Assembly (NCBI RefSeq): GCF_043641665.1
Contig: NC_092189.1
Location: 19,201,333 to 19,265,332 of the forward strand
DNA from: Enoplosus armatus
Taxonomy: Eukaryota; Chordata; Actinopteri; Centrarchiformes; Enoplosidae
DNA length: 64,000 nt
Reading direction: 5' to 3'
Part shown: positions 13,601-26,600 of the stretch, piece after piece
Position numbering within the stretch: position 1 is the stretch's first letter
Layout of the letters: each line of letters opens with the position of its first letter
Notes under the pieces: generated by a model
The model's database searches: none
What the model saw: only the letters and a program-made list of their open reading frames with translations
Told to the model about the DNA's origin: nothing
Program-made: the position numbers and the translations under genes

Positions 13601-15280
13601 ATTTTTATTGATAGTGGCCTACGGTGTTTTGTATAAAACTGAGAAGCTGTTCTGACAGGAAGGTTTGCACAACCTATTTTTCATCCCTAGCATGAGCGAA
13701 ATACAGAAGTTCAAATGGTGTTTTCAAACAACAGCAGCACCTCAGCTGCACCTGCAAAAACTTGTTGAAATGGAGGCAAACAATGGTTTTTCACTGAAAG
13801 TGGCTCTGCTCACCTCGCTCATTAAAGCTCACTCTCACTGTGAATATCTTCATTAAAACTGCTGGCTATTATTTAGACTATTTTCCCATGTTGCTGGGTT
13901 TGCTTTTCCACGACACTGCATTCTTATGGTTATCTCCCTTTGGATGTTTGACTTTCACAGTACAGATTTATGCATGTGCAGAATTTGTAACCAGGGGACT
14001 GTTTTCACATTCCTCTGTTGGTATATGTTGGTGTAAGGTTTTCCTTGTGTTTTATTGCTTAAATGTTTACAATAGTGACACACCTACACTGCCTCTGATA
14101 CATTTATATAACATATGAGTGGACTAGTTGCAAAGTTCTTCTAAGTATTTATGATATCTCTCCCATCATGATAGACTCCACAAGCACTCAGCAGCTTCTT
14201 AATGTCGGCCATTTCTAAAGAAAAGGAAATGGTTACATTAGCGGATTCATTTCTGGTAAATAACCACAGCTCAGAACTCAGCTCAGATGACCAGTCAAAG
14301 GGAAAAAAACAGGCACTCTCTCCACCAATTCCATTTCAAATATTGCCCTTCCATTGACAAATCAAATTATCATCTTCCTGTTCATTTCTGTAATCAATGG
14401 AGGAGGAAATACTTTGGCTAATTGGATGCGGAGAATATGATGATTACATGAAGTGAAATTACCAACTGAACTGATATTTGTTTGTCTAATTCAGTACATT
14501 ACATTATGTACATAACTCCAGCAAACCAGCATGGAGGTGCTGTCTCTTGGAAAAAGCCTCTTAACAGGCTTATTAAAGATATAAAAAAGATAAACTAAAA
14601 GATAAAAGCCAAAGTCCACTGTGTACAAGTGTTACCCTACTTCAAGCAAAATTCTTCATACACAGTAAAAAGATGCAATGGCTGCAACATGTCAAAGATA
14701 AGGGACAACACTGCAGCTTTGATACTGCTCTAATATGTGAAGATGCTTGGGAACCCCCAAAAAATCATTTCCATTCCATCCAACCATTTCCTACAGTTTC
14801 ATTCTAAGATCTGTTGAATAGCAATCTGTCTAAATGAATTGCGATGTACGTTACGTTAAAAATGCAACTTTGTGTTTGTGCCAAAACATCTGCTGTCTTA
14901 CACTTTCAGGGTTACTTCAACCAAAATCAATTCACTTACATTTAATAAGCTTCTGCTGCCCTGCCTACTGTGATTATATCAAAGTCCTCAAACAAGTTTG
15001 ATAAATACATCCAATTGTTGTATTGCTGCATTATTATTGTCAAAAAATATTTTCATGTTACGCAGTTGATGAATACATTGATAGAATTACACTTAAGTCT
15101 TATCAGCAAGCTTAGGATTTTTTTTTCTAAATTTCAGAAACAAAAAACTTCAAAAAGGTCAAAGCTAGCCAAATGTCACCACCTCCCAGAGCGGCTGAGA
15201 GATCAAAGGGTCAGACAGACAGCCTAATACAACCCACAAAGGATCTTTGGAGTAAGCCCATGATACCCAGGGGCAATCCC
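10691..15280. other. Non-coding, unique-looking sequence
   Basis: No gene found. A purine-rich (GA)n-like patch lies at 11578-11612. The segment 14130-14480 is compact and rich in homeodomain-like TAAT cores, reminiscent of conserved non-coding DNA. The frame at 13840-14118 (92 codons, hydrophobic) has no support beyond length. Confidence 0.55.
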
Positions 15281-15339
15281 TCAGTGCTCTACCTCAGAGC
15301 CTACATACTGGAACTGTCACCTGACAGCAAGAATGTCTT

Positions 15340-15560
15340 GTGCTCAGACCTTTGTCTTGGTACTTTCTGTGTGCTTGTTCTCCCCATGTTGGAATGTGTT
15401 TCCTGCCTAGAAGCTCAAGTTTCCTCCCACAGTCTAAAGATATGCAGTTCATATAAAATGAAGATTTTCCAGAGGTGAATATGAGTGTAACTGTGTTTGT
15501 TCGTTAGTTCTGCAACAGACTGATGATCGACCCTGCCTATAAGTGGTATAACTATAGGCA
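15340..15560 (+). repeat. Eroded vertebrate dispersed repeat, family unassigned
   Basis: Recognisable blocks in order are 'gtgcttgttctccccatgtt', 'gtttcctgcctagaagctc', 'gtttcctcccacagtctaaa', 'gatatgcag', 'gtgaatatgagtgtaactgt' and 'cagactgatgatcgaccctg'. They follow the order of a widespread fish and amphibian repeat (gttctccccgtgt, then ggtttcctcccacagtccaaagacatgcag, then gactggcgacctg). Many substitutions and small indels show it is old. It overlaps frames on both strands that should not be read as genes. Confidence 0.6.
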
Positions 15561-15569
15561 CACATTGTT

Positions 15570-17694
15570 GTTTTGTTTCACGCATCTTAGTTAATGTAAA
15601 GAGAAACTCAGAAATTCTAAAAGCAGAAATCAGCAGTAAGGGTTGTGTAGGAGCAGACATGCAAATCCAAACTGAGAAAGATATTTTAAATTTGTTCTGC
15701 AGTAGCTTCAACAATGCCATAAATGCCTATGTGACAGAAATGCAAGATCACAGGTAGAAAAGTTAAGAGACATGACTTTAAGTCATGCTGTCAAGTGGAA
15801 AAAAAATGCAGTATATAGTACAGATGACAGAGGGGGGGAAGAGGAAACATAAGCTCCCAAAACTACATATGCACATTGCAGACTGCAGAAGGGGTAGACA
15901 CAAAAATATGTTATGAACCATCTGCACACAACCATGGCAATTACCATAACAACATGTATCAATAAGTATTAATACTGAGGTATGACTCCTTCAGTGTAAA
16001 AAAAAAAATATCAATAACAACTGCTGCCACCAATGATTTTCAGTTACACACACGTTATATTCTGCCTGAATTTTTGAACCAGAATGTTACACCGTCTGGA
16101 CTGCACACAAAAATGAAGACAATCGTTAATGAAGCTGTATAACCAAACCGAAAATTTGAAGTGTTCCTCTGTGTTGTGCCCATGATGAAAACTAGTAGCA
16201 AAGTCACAAGACAGCCAAATATTATGTGAAAAATAATCAAGCTAAGGTAATAACACTGGCCTAGATGAATGTCTTAAATATGATAGGGCTTGGCCTTGGA
16301 TATAGAACACAAGCTTTAAGTTCTGTCTCCCAGGTGTACTTCTTGCTAGCAGGCATATAATCTACTGTATCAGGCCGCTGTACAGTGAGTGACCTACTTA
16401 AAATCTAATGAAAGTTCGCCCCCCTCTTTCATCAAAGTAGTACACACAAGGTTACCTGAGCTCAGTGTCAACAAGGGGTCATTTTGAACATTTTACAAAA
16501 ACTGATAACACAAACACTAAATGTTCAGTGAAGTATACTGTAACAATCAGATTTGTGGCTTTTCATCATGCTCGATCAAGAAAACAAGATGAAAACAAAC
16601 TGAACCCTTTAACTCATCTACCAGCAGGGCTCCCATTTAAAACCTCATCCGTTTTCCTCATGCATTCTATAGATGGAAAATGTTTGTTTGCTTGACTTGT
16701 TTGACCAGATGGTGGATCAATTCATCACCTCTTAATAACATTCAATCCACACTTTCCATTTTAGGAGGAATAAAAGACGGTGACCCACTCATATACAGTG
16801 GGTGGTGAGTGTGGATCACATGACACACTGGCAATTCAACATGCTGAAAGGTTGACTCCATTACTAAGGCGTTAACTCCACTTAATCAGACTGAAATGAG
16901 AAAAGAGGAGACACTTGCCAACGTCACAGACATTTCTAATCAAATTCTCCATGATAGGAGCAAGTCTCATGCTTATCAACTAATAATCTGTGCCACATTT
17001 ACAATGATTATAAATACTGTTTTATCAGTGGTTGATAGTGAGGTGTAGGTCGGGTGGATGATCAACCAAAGGCATACAAATTACACAGTACTTTAACTTC
17101 AGAAACAATAAAAAATTTTGTCTTATTGTTAGACTTTTACAAGCCCCACCAGGAATATAGCTGAGAGCCCTGTTGCTTGAGAAAAGGTGGGATGATCTCA
17201 ATGTCCCACATGGGATTACACCACGATTTTACAAAACATACACCTTCCAGTATTACATATACATGAGCAAAAGAGAAAAGAGTTGCAACATAATAACTAC
17301 TTCTATATTCCTTCAAATAACATATTTATGTGTAAAAAAACAACAACTAATGAACTGTATACTGAAAAGAACTGCTACATATCTGCAGTCTATCCTGATA
17401 AAGGGCTTTTTTCCTCATCTCCCAGGCTCTCTCCAAGTAACTGGTTAATCTAAATGTTTCATGTGAACAGCCAACTCAGTCTTTGTGCATCATCCATATT
17501 TACAAAAATCAAAATTTGCTTTTAACTTACTAAACAAAGTATTGCACAGTTTCCAGTTAAAAGAACAATAGAAAAACAAAATGAAAGTAATTTTCTATAT
17601 CAGACAGCACATTGAACAAAATTACTTTTCTGTCATAAATATTGATGGACTTGATGATGAGTTAAGTCCAAATGATGATCTGTGTTTACTCTTA
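15570..17694. other. Non-coding, nothing recognised
   Basis: No gene, RNA or clear repeat seen. Poly-G (about 15831-15838) and poly-A (about 15999-16008) runs are present. Open frames are short and unsupported. Confidence 0.55.
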
Positions 17695-17702
17695 CTCTAG
17701 AC
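17695..17702. repeat. Left 8-bp target-site duplication of the hAT element
   Basis: CTCTAGAC directly abuts the left terminal repeat and is identical to the copy at 18912-18919. Confidence 0.88.
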
Positions 17703-18911
17703 CAGGGGTCTCAAACTCAAATTACCTGGGGGCCGCTGGAGGCAGAGTCTGGGTGAGGCTGGGCCGCATCAGGTATTCCACAAAAAAAGCTTTGCTAAAA
17801 AAAATCCAAACTTCTCAAACTACATTACTAACAGTTATTTAACTTCAATGGGTTCTTCTGAACATGAACGTTCCTTCTTAACATGGCGTCTCTTGCCTAC
17901 TCCTTGCTGCCAGAAACCTGGCAGCGCTTCCTCTCACATAGCTGAGCCGAACAGAACAGCCCGGTAGCAGTCGCCTTTCTTTTTGCGCTCGATATTCATG
18001 TCTTTCATGATGATATGAACATCATGACATTTGTAGATGGTAGAAAGTACCGGGTTAGTGAGCGCAAAAAAAGGCGAATTCTACCGGGCTGTTCATTATC
18101 CGCCGTGCTGTTGTTGTTGTAAACGTCGTCATAGAAACAAGTGAAAGCATGAAGCCGGGACAGTGGGACACCATTATCCCATGGAAGCGTTATTTACTGG
18201 CTTTTATTTTCTATAATAACTCCATGGATGCAGCAGGAGCATAGCGGCGTTGTCTGAATCAAATATGTGGTGTGGCACAGCAGCAGGTATGCCTGGTTCT
18301 GTTTTATTAATGTCACACACTGTGGAATCACATGTACGAGCCTCATTTGCTGTCACACAGCGCGCCAAACATGGATGTAAAGGTCTTTTAACGTCCGTTT
18401 GTACGTCTGCTCTACTCATTAGACCTCAGTGAGAATTACGCACAGGTTCTCCAACAGCTGATCAGTACGCACAGCTGCTGTGGATATTTGGGGCGACTTT
18501 ACCCAAAATTCATCACATGTTTCTGCAAACCGTCACCACTATAAAGTGTCAGTCATCATTATTAAACATCAGAAGAACGATAAGTGATGTATTGACAGAG
18601 CTCGTGTTGAAATGGACTTTACAAAGTGCTTCACAATAATTAAACTAAGTGATCATTAACGGGGAGATGATGCTCAAATTAAAAGAATAATGCTTTATTA
18701 AGGTTTAATAATGCATCTTTGAATTTTACAGAAAGCTGTGTAGCAAAAATAACAACACAATCTACCGTGAGGTGCGCACATTCTCAGCGCATATTGGACG
18801 AACAAAAATCGCGGGCCGCACTAACATTAAACTTTTATATCAAGGTGGGGGCCACAAAATATTGTCCTGCGGGCCGTAATTGGCCCGCGGGCCGCGAGAT
18901 TGAGACCCATG
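17703..18911. mobile_element. Non-autonomous hAT-type DNA transposon, 1209 bp
   Basis: Both ends carry terminal inverted repeats: the left end reads CAGGGGTCTCAAACTC and the inverse of the right end reads CATGGGTCTCAATCTC, 14 of 16 matching. The element is flanked by a perfect 8-bp direct duplication, CTCTAGAC, at 17695-17702 and 18912-18919; 8-bp duplications are the mark of the hAT superfamily. GC-rich sub-terminal blocks ('gggggccgctgga' on the left; 'gcgggccg' and 'ggcccgcgggccgc' on the right) contrast with the AT-rich surroundings. No frame longer than about 71 codons is present, so no transposase is encoded and it must have moved with enzyme from elsewhere. The intact duplication suggests a not very old insertion. 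Confidence 0.88.
17954..18094. repeat. Internal 141-bp palindrome inside the hAT element
   Basis: The left arm begins GAACAGCCCGGTAG and continues into 'tcgcctttctttttgcgct' (17954-17989). The right arm is its inverse, 'agcgcaaaaaaaggcg' then 'ctaccgggctgttc' (18061-18094). The arms differ by a few bases and one small indel. The roughly 70-bp loop holds its own smaller inverted repeat (TCATGATG ... CATCATGA). It may be a fold-back element nested in the hAT copy or a structural part of the family. Confidence 0.7.
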
Positions 18912-18919
18912 CTCTAGAC
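18912..18919. repeat. Right 8-bp target-site duplication of the hAT element
   Basis: CTCTAGAC directly follows the right terminal repeat and is identical to the copy at 17695-17702. The pair defines the insertion boundaries exactly. Confidence 0.88.
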
Positions 18920-21900
18920 ATAACTAAGGACTAAGGACTCTTGTAGCAGATAGAGTCTTTGTCCTGTGCCACTGTACAATGAACACTGATCGATGATTGC
19001 AGAGTCGCACTGTAACAGTTTGCTGATTTGCAACACAGTTTTAATCCCTCAAACATTGTCTGGAATGTAAATTAGACTGATGAAACTAAGATATGCTCAC
19101 TAGGGAACTGCACATCAAAAGACGTCTCCTTAAGCAGATCCAGTCATTACCAGCGGTAGGACATCTAAGTAACTGAATAGGCATGGCACTACCCATGCTG
19201 GAGCATGACTTCTGTCCATCGTTTGATGCCTATAGAGTGCAGACCTTTGATCTAATTTTAGTGTGTGCCTTGCCCTTCACACAAATACTCATCATCCATG
19301 GCACAGCCAGAGTGGTGGTACACTGCCAATCAGATGTACCATCAATTCTTGCTGAAGGAGTGAAGATTTGCACTGGGAAAAAAAAATCTGAAAAATAGAT
19401 TTTTTTTTCACGATGAAAATCTTGGGCCATGAGCCCAGCCATCTGGATTAGGGAGGAACAAACCCAGCAAGGGATATGAGAGGAAAAATAAATCTGTGCT
19501 TCTGTGGTAAGACGTTTGCTGTCACTTGTTGCGTGGACCACAAAGCTGCACATCAATTTCTAGTATTCATGTACGAACACCTTCTAGTATTCTGTTTCTG
19601 ACTTCATTCCTGAAAGCAGTGACATGGTTTCGAGATTTTTTTTCCCCATTCTGGAACAACATTTCAGTGTTAAAGTTGATTAGCTCTCCGAATTCTGTTT
19701 ATGTCCTCCCTAGGTAGGAGAGTCAATCCGAATTGCACTCCAGTTCCTAAATGCTATGACCTGCTCTATCAGCTGTTTTCAAATGATCAAGTGGGATGTA
19801 ATTTGTGCTTTTTCTCTGTCATATTGTATGAACACAGCAGAGGCTAGCCCGCTGCCATGCATAAAACTCTTTTCCCAGTATCCCTATGAGAAATAGGATG
19901 CTGCATCACATCATTTTCTTTTCTCCTCTTTCTCCTCCTCTCTTTCTGTATAACAGTTCACTATTACCATCCATCTGCCGTTTTCATGTCTCATCAAAGA
20001 TTTTTCTTCCCCTCACCAACTTTAAATATTCACTTCGTGTTCTTTCAACAATAGCTTACAAACACTTGGAAATAATTGAGTCTCAGCGGGCTGACAAAAA
20101 AGGGAGCAGTGATCGCGCGCAGTGGAAGTGATCAAATATGGCCTTGAGCCAACCGCCTTTGTAGATGGTCTTTGTATTGCCATTGATCCGGGGGTGGATA
20201 CACCCAAAGAATACATTATTTATGCACTTTTTTTTTCCGCCGACAGTTGAAAGTAGTGAGTCACAAACAGTAATGGGATTAGATGGGTGATGCACCGGAA
20301 GAGAGGAAACCAGGGCCACTGAGTATATGGGCAACCCTGAGGACCAAAGGCAGTGGCCACAAAACAGTGTGGTACAAGGCTTTCATCTCCTAACAGAACA
20401 GTAATTGTCAAGATAATGTAGTCTTCACTGTACACAAAGTGCCATGTCATCATTAATATGGGCAAAGGAAGTTCTTTTAACAACCTCTCAAATCTCAATG
20501 AGTCAATCATATACCCCCCCTGCAGTAAGATATTCGAGTCATTTCTTTTTCTTCCTGCAGGGCAAGTAACTGTGTGATCATCAACTGTGCAATCTGCCTC
20601 TGAGTTTACCTCATGTTGAACGTTTATGTGCTCGTGCTTTCACCGCGTATCCATATAAATTGCAAAAGAATAAAACAATAAATGTGATGATTTTGTTTTA
20701 GCATTTTTAGTGTCTCAGGTCATTAAGTCGCTAATTAGCTGAAAGAAGCTAAGTGCGTTCCCTCTCTTAAGTAACACAAACATGTTGAACAGGCTTCCTG
20801 ATGCAGTCATGTACAATAATCCCATTACTTTCTGTTGAGTGCTTTAGGAAATAATGCATCTTAACATGTTCATAGCATCTAAATTATTAAATTAAATGTT
20901 TTCTATTTTTGTGTGTGTGCATGTGTGTGTGTGTGTGTAGGGTTTGTGGGATGCCTTTAGGGTACACGTCTTAAATAAGTAGAAAATCGTCATAGCCCTA
21001 CCACTTTGATACACAGTACAGTAACAGCACATTACTAAAAATCATGTTACTTTTTTCTCCAAATAAGTAACATTTTACATATTTCATATACAGCATTAAA
21101 CAATTTCACTGTGACCATACATGTGCCACATTTCCATGCAGGTTTGCAGCAGAGACTGGAGCGTCCTCTGAAAACAAGCTGATTTTCCACTTCATACGGT
21201 CACAGTTAAACTGAGTTAACTGAATGTTGTCATTCAGTGCCTCTTACTTACTATAACTCCTACACTATTTCCTTTGTTACATTGAAAACAGACAGGTTCA
21301 AACACATTATGGTTGTTAAAGGACCATGAACTTCTAAGATACAAAAAGGTGTGGGTCATATCTACACCAAAGAGCTTTTCTACAAAGCATTCCTCATGCT
21401 CGCTGATTAAATTGTCTATCAAAGCCAAAATTCAATGTTAAACAGCCTTTTTTCCCCCTTTTCTTGGCAGGGGCAGCATCTTTGTTGCTAAGCACCCATT
21501 TCTGCACTGTATTTGCACTGCACATCACATAGATCACTTCTTGATCAAGTTGTAGGTACTGTGTCCAGTACTAGGATGTCTTTCTCTCTAATTTGGAGAT
21601 GTAGATGTCTGGGTTTCTGTTGCTGGTGATCTTCACTGTGTCTGTTCAACCAAGCCAATTCCTCCTGTAATGACTCCAAACCATTGTTGCTGCCGCCAGA
21701 CAAATAACCAAAATGATTTCCAGGAAAAGTCATTGTTTTCAACAGTAAATACAAATGTTTTCATAGTTTAGCTGTAGGTCGAATTGCGTTGGACATATAT
21801 AAAATTATGTGGATTTTTACTTCAAAATGGTGCAACAGTGTCTTTTCCTTTGTTCAATATATAGGCTGAAACTATTCCTGAAACTCACTGAAGCTAATCA

Positions 21901-23560
21901 AAGCACACTCACACAGACACACAAAGAAACACACTTTTTTTCAGAGCCAGTGCTATATAAGCCCCGTCTCTGTATATCTGTATGGATGAGCTCCAGGCTG
22001 TGACCAGCAGACCAAGAGTTGGACAGCCTGGCATCCCCCGAGGTGCCCCTGTTTCCCTCCTATTCATTCTTCCATCACAAGCAAAGCCCCAAGTGCTGGA
22101 GGATTTTACACTAATACATGCTCATTGATTTATAATTCACAGTGAGCATGTTGGCATCCAAGGCTAGGAATTACACATGTTGACAATAGCAGTGGCGCTT
22201 GTATACTTGGAAATAAAGGTCACTGTTTAAATTTGGAGGTTTAATTCCTGGCTCATCAAACAGGAGTGGGCAATACAGTCCCTACGATATCTAATGTGGC
22301 AGGCGAGCTGAATTCACACTACGTGTGTTGAGTATTTCACACATGTACATTTAATCTCCATCATGCGTTGCCTACATAATAAGGGTGGCAGGAGAGAGCT
22401 AGTTGTTGTGGCGCTGTCATCCACAATTTTATTCACAAAGGCATGTGATGACGTGTTATATCTCAAAGCCTATATAGACCCATTTGTGATACTGCTAGCA
22501 TGTGCCATTTAGTGGAGACCTTTATACAGTTTCCCTTACAGCTCTGTGAATGGATACATATATTTCTAGAATAAAAATACTAAGTGGAATGGGTCCACTA
22601 ACCACGGTAATATCAGGTGTTCCATTATGGACTGCCTACAGAGGCACAAAGAATAATCATCATCTTTTTCATGATGTTGCAGTGTTATGATATAGTCTCA
22701 AAGCGTTTTGATACTGTTACGCATCTCTGCCCTTTTTACACACATCTTGAAAGTATAAACTCTACAGTTTAGTTTGTCACTGTTGCTACTGTTTAGATAC
22801 AATGAAAATTTAAATAGACCATTCACAGTCTGTAAATACATATACAATACACATAGAATCGTGTGGTGACATACGAAATCGCTTTCATAATGTCAATAGC
22901 ACAAACAAATGATCAAAGTGAAGTCATAGTGATGAATCACAATGTAAACAAAGCCCACAGTGGGCAGGCAGTGTTATCACGGAGAATGTCATACTGTAAT
23001 GACAGATTACAAATTTAAGTGAGAATAAACATTCTGTTTGTCTGTCATTTCACACCAACGGGATGGCTATTGAGACTTAGTTAAGAGGGATTGCTACTTT
23101 CTTAAAAACAAAAAGAAAATTCAACAGTAAACTGTAAATCATGTAGCAATTAGGGGTATATTCACAACCACATAATGAAAAAGCCTATTAATACCTGATA
23201 AAGTGCCAATCTGAATGGGCAAAAAATTGAATAAACTGTTGAATTCAATCAGCAATTACAACTACATAAGGGTTTACAGTGTCATATCTTAAGGGATGGG
23301 GTAGGAAGAACTTTGACCAATCTAAAGAAAGTCACCAGCTAATCATGTTACCAGTCAGTATTAATATCATACCCATTAAAACCCTACTACAGCCCAGGTG
23401 AAGTGGAAAATCAAAAAATATAAATTATGCATCATTCATTTACTGATTTAAGGAGACATTATGACAGTCCTGAAATTTGATCAGTTTTTGTTCAGTTTCA
23501 ATCCCTACAAACCTTATTTCCCTCCATCTACCCAATAGCTCTGCATAAACCAGCAAACAC
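18920..23560. other. Non-coding, nothing gene-like
   Basis: No gene recognised. A short (GT)n tract lies at 20911-20938. Minus-strand frames at 19230-19556 (108 codons) and 20220-20510 (96 codons) have no motif or splice support. A C7 run lies at 20513-20519. Confidence 0.55.
20911..20938. repeat. Short (GT)n microsatellite
   Basis: About 14 GT units with a 'gcat' interruption. Likely polymorphic but unremarkable. Confidence 0.85.
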
Positions 23561-23565
23561 AGAGT

Positions 23566-23569
<4 letters not shown>

Positions 23570-23633
<64 letters not shown>
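23570..23633. repeat. (CA)32 microsatellite
   Basis: An uninterrupted 64-bp CA run. Pure dinucleotide tracts of this length are typically highly variable in fish. It creates false minus-strand frames with runs of alternating Val and Cys, which are not genes. Confidence 0.97.
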
Positions 23634-23635
<2 letters not shown>

Positions 23636-23639
23636 AGCC

Positions 23640-26600
23640 CACATTTGCTCCAGACAAGCAACTGAATCATCAGACAACATCCCTCTGTAACCAAAAGGCG
23701 AACAAGAGTGAGACCGCAGCAGGCAGAAGATTATGTCCTCCATCGCCTCCCTGAAAGACTCCAAAATGTCTAGAGCGTCCTCTTGACAGGCAAACCTCTG
23801 GTAACACACTGAGCAGGGTAGGAAGAGGAAAAGAGAGAGCTAGAGCGATAAAGAGAGCGGGAGAGAAGCTGGGAGAAGAGAAGGAGTTCTTATCTACTCA
23901 GTATGTTCCCCAGCCCAGGAGCAACGGCATGACAAAGGTTGTAATGAGTCTCTCCCCAACTGACAGCTATCTAAGATAATCCGAATATAAGAATGAATGA
24001 AGCATGCAATAAATTAAAAGGGCAACACTGAATCACAGCCCCTCCTCCCAATTTATTGGCCGTTTATGAAATAGAGCAGGAGGTGACTGCAGTATATGGG
24101 AGTTCAGGAGCAACGCTTTTATGAAATTGGCTTGGTTGCACTTATTGGATAGCAGCCAACTGTCACCATCTTAATAGAACAGTGCAGGTATAATGTGAGC
24201 TTTTTGTGCTTGTACAGGAATTAATCACCTGTCATCTCGCTTTTATTCTTTTACACCAATAGAATAGTCAAAATTGACATTTAGGCTCTAAAGCCCAATC
24301 ACAGGCAGGGCCACCAATTATACAAATGAGTAACTAATGTATATACTAATAGACCCATTATCTCCTTTCTGGATTCTCTCTATTTTCTCTCATATTCTTT
24401 AATCTTGTGTTTCACTCTTCAACTGCGCTTTCAGATAGGAACATATTGCTTTCTACAAGGAACCTTTTCTCACCAGGAGATGAAAACTCTTCCACAAGAC
24501 CCAGCACAACATTGTGTGAACCTACAAGCCAGTTCATTCTCCCAAAACAACGACAAGTCTCTTAGTGGGGTTTAAAGGTGTGTAGGCATTCTTCCTCTTC
24601 CCCACAGACTCCTTAAAGCATAAGCAACTAACAAACATCCAAGCGGTACTTTGGTCTATACCAGCTGTAAGCCCAAAGGAGGCCAGGATCAGTGACCTGC
24701 ACTAACAAGTGCAGGCCTAGTGTCCTGCTGAGAGCTTTTCATAGTCTGGCAGAAGCGGGGTTATGGGAGCTTGTCCAGTGTATGAGATACAAGTGCTGTT
24801 GAAGAGTCCATAGTCCCCTCAGAGGCAGAGGAAGTATCCATGTACTGACATTTCCACTATTGTTGGAATGAAAAGACTACACTTTGACATATCCAGATCT
24901 ACCTGTGAAGCATTAGTGGGGGTATTGTAGTGTATGTAATGACCTCACCTTTCTGGGCACCAGCCCGGCCGCTCACAGCTCAAGGATACAGTTTACATTT
25001 TTAGGATACGGCTGTCTGTCTAATACTATTTGAAAGATCTTTTTAAATGATAACTTTTTTTAGCTAAAAGCAACAAATACGCGAAGCTTGGTCTTCTCAA
25101 ATCCATGCACATATTTTTGCTTTTATGAATCTTGGATTAACAGAAATGTACGTGTTTTAACAAAGTGCACATGCTGAATAAATCACTTCTCTAACCTTGA
25201 TATTCAACCCTTGATCTGCTCTGCTAATACTCATCATTTAATGGGACAATAGATCAAATCTTAACAAAACAATGCACACGACAGAGTTGAATATGTAAGT
25301 AGTCCCTCACCTTGACACAAGAGACACAGCATTTCTGTTATCATCTACAGAGCAAAGCGGTCAATACTCTAAATACCCTGCTTCACAGCTGTAAACTAAG
25401 GGTGCAGGGAAAGGATGAAGGTGGCAAAGTCACTGTAAGGACATCCTGAAGTGGCTGATGGAGGCAAAACACAAAATAGATGGCTCCAACATTGGCCTAG
25501 CTAACAAAGAACGAGTATCAATCTTTCCTTGCTATTAGGATATAGGCAGGTTATTCTACTGTGTGAATATTTAATGATCCTTAATTAGTTTTTAAAAACA
25601 GGACTGGTCAGTAATGGCACATAAGGCTGTTGTGTTTGCATGTTTGTGGCTCAAATTACTTATTGGTGATTTGAAACATGCACAAGGACATAATGACACA
25701 ATGTCCCTTTACAAACTGCAAAGGGGTATTGTAAAACATTATGGCCAATGATGTTACAGTACATGTTGAATATTTAGTTCACTGCACTCATCTGTTCGGA
25801 CAAGAGACTACAAATGAACTGGATGTCAGCGTGTTTACATATAAGCTGGTGATAATTATCTATTGAGGCTAAATTCAGCAGTGGTATAACAATAACACCT
25901 ATCAAAACATTGTTTGTTTGTTTCATAAAAACATTTTCAGTAAATACCTTTTTGCAGTTTTACCTGCATATTTCTTACTTTTCACATCTTTTTCTGGTTA
26001 AACCTCTCATATGTGATGCTGGAATTCACAAGAGATTGCATGTGAAGTTCACATGCTTTCAAATGACTTTCGGGTTTTTTCAGGTGGCATTTGGTGACGC
26101 AGGTAAAGAAACCTCTTTTTAATTCTTTCTGGATGTAGAATTTAAATACTACAAGTGACAGGAAAGCACACTGCCAATGAATCATGTCTTCTTTGTCCTT
26201 TCTATGTCCTTTTTTATTCTATTCTTTTTTTTGTTCTTCATTCATAAAGAACAATTTTGCTTAATGGGGAAAACCACCAAAACTCAGACTCAACATATAA
26301 TTTTATTCTGATTTATAACAGCTGGGCTTGTAGTAGCGATAACATTCTCTAATGTCTCCCTTCATAATGAAAAAAAGAAACATCAGTTTGCAGGTTGTAT
26401 GCTTGTACTAAGCACTTGCTTTAGAGAAAGACTTGTGATAAGAGATGTACTAAGGGAAGCAAAAGTTCAGATCAAGGTTATAATAGAAGGTCTCTTAATT
26501 TAAGCTGCCAACACTGCTCGAGGACATTTGATCCTGTTTTTTTCCAGGGAATAGCCCAAAAGCCATTTTTTTCTCTTTTCCTCTTGTTCTATCTCAACTG

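Noticed and set aside
23440..23809. Minus-strand frames with Val-Cys runs
   Set aside because: Direct translation of the (CA)n microsatellite.
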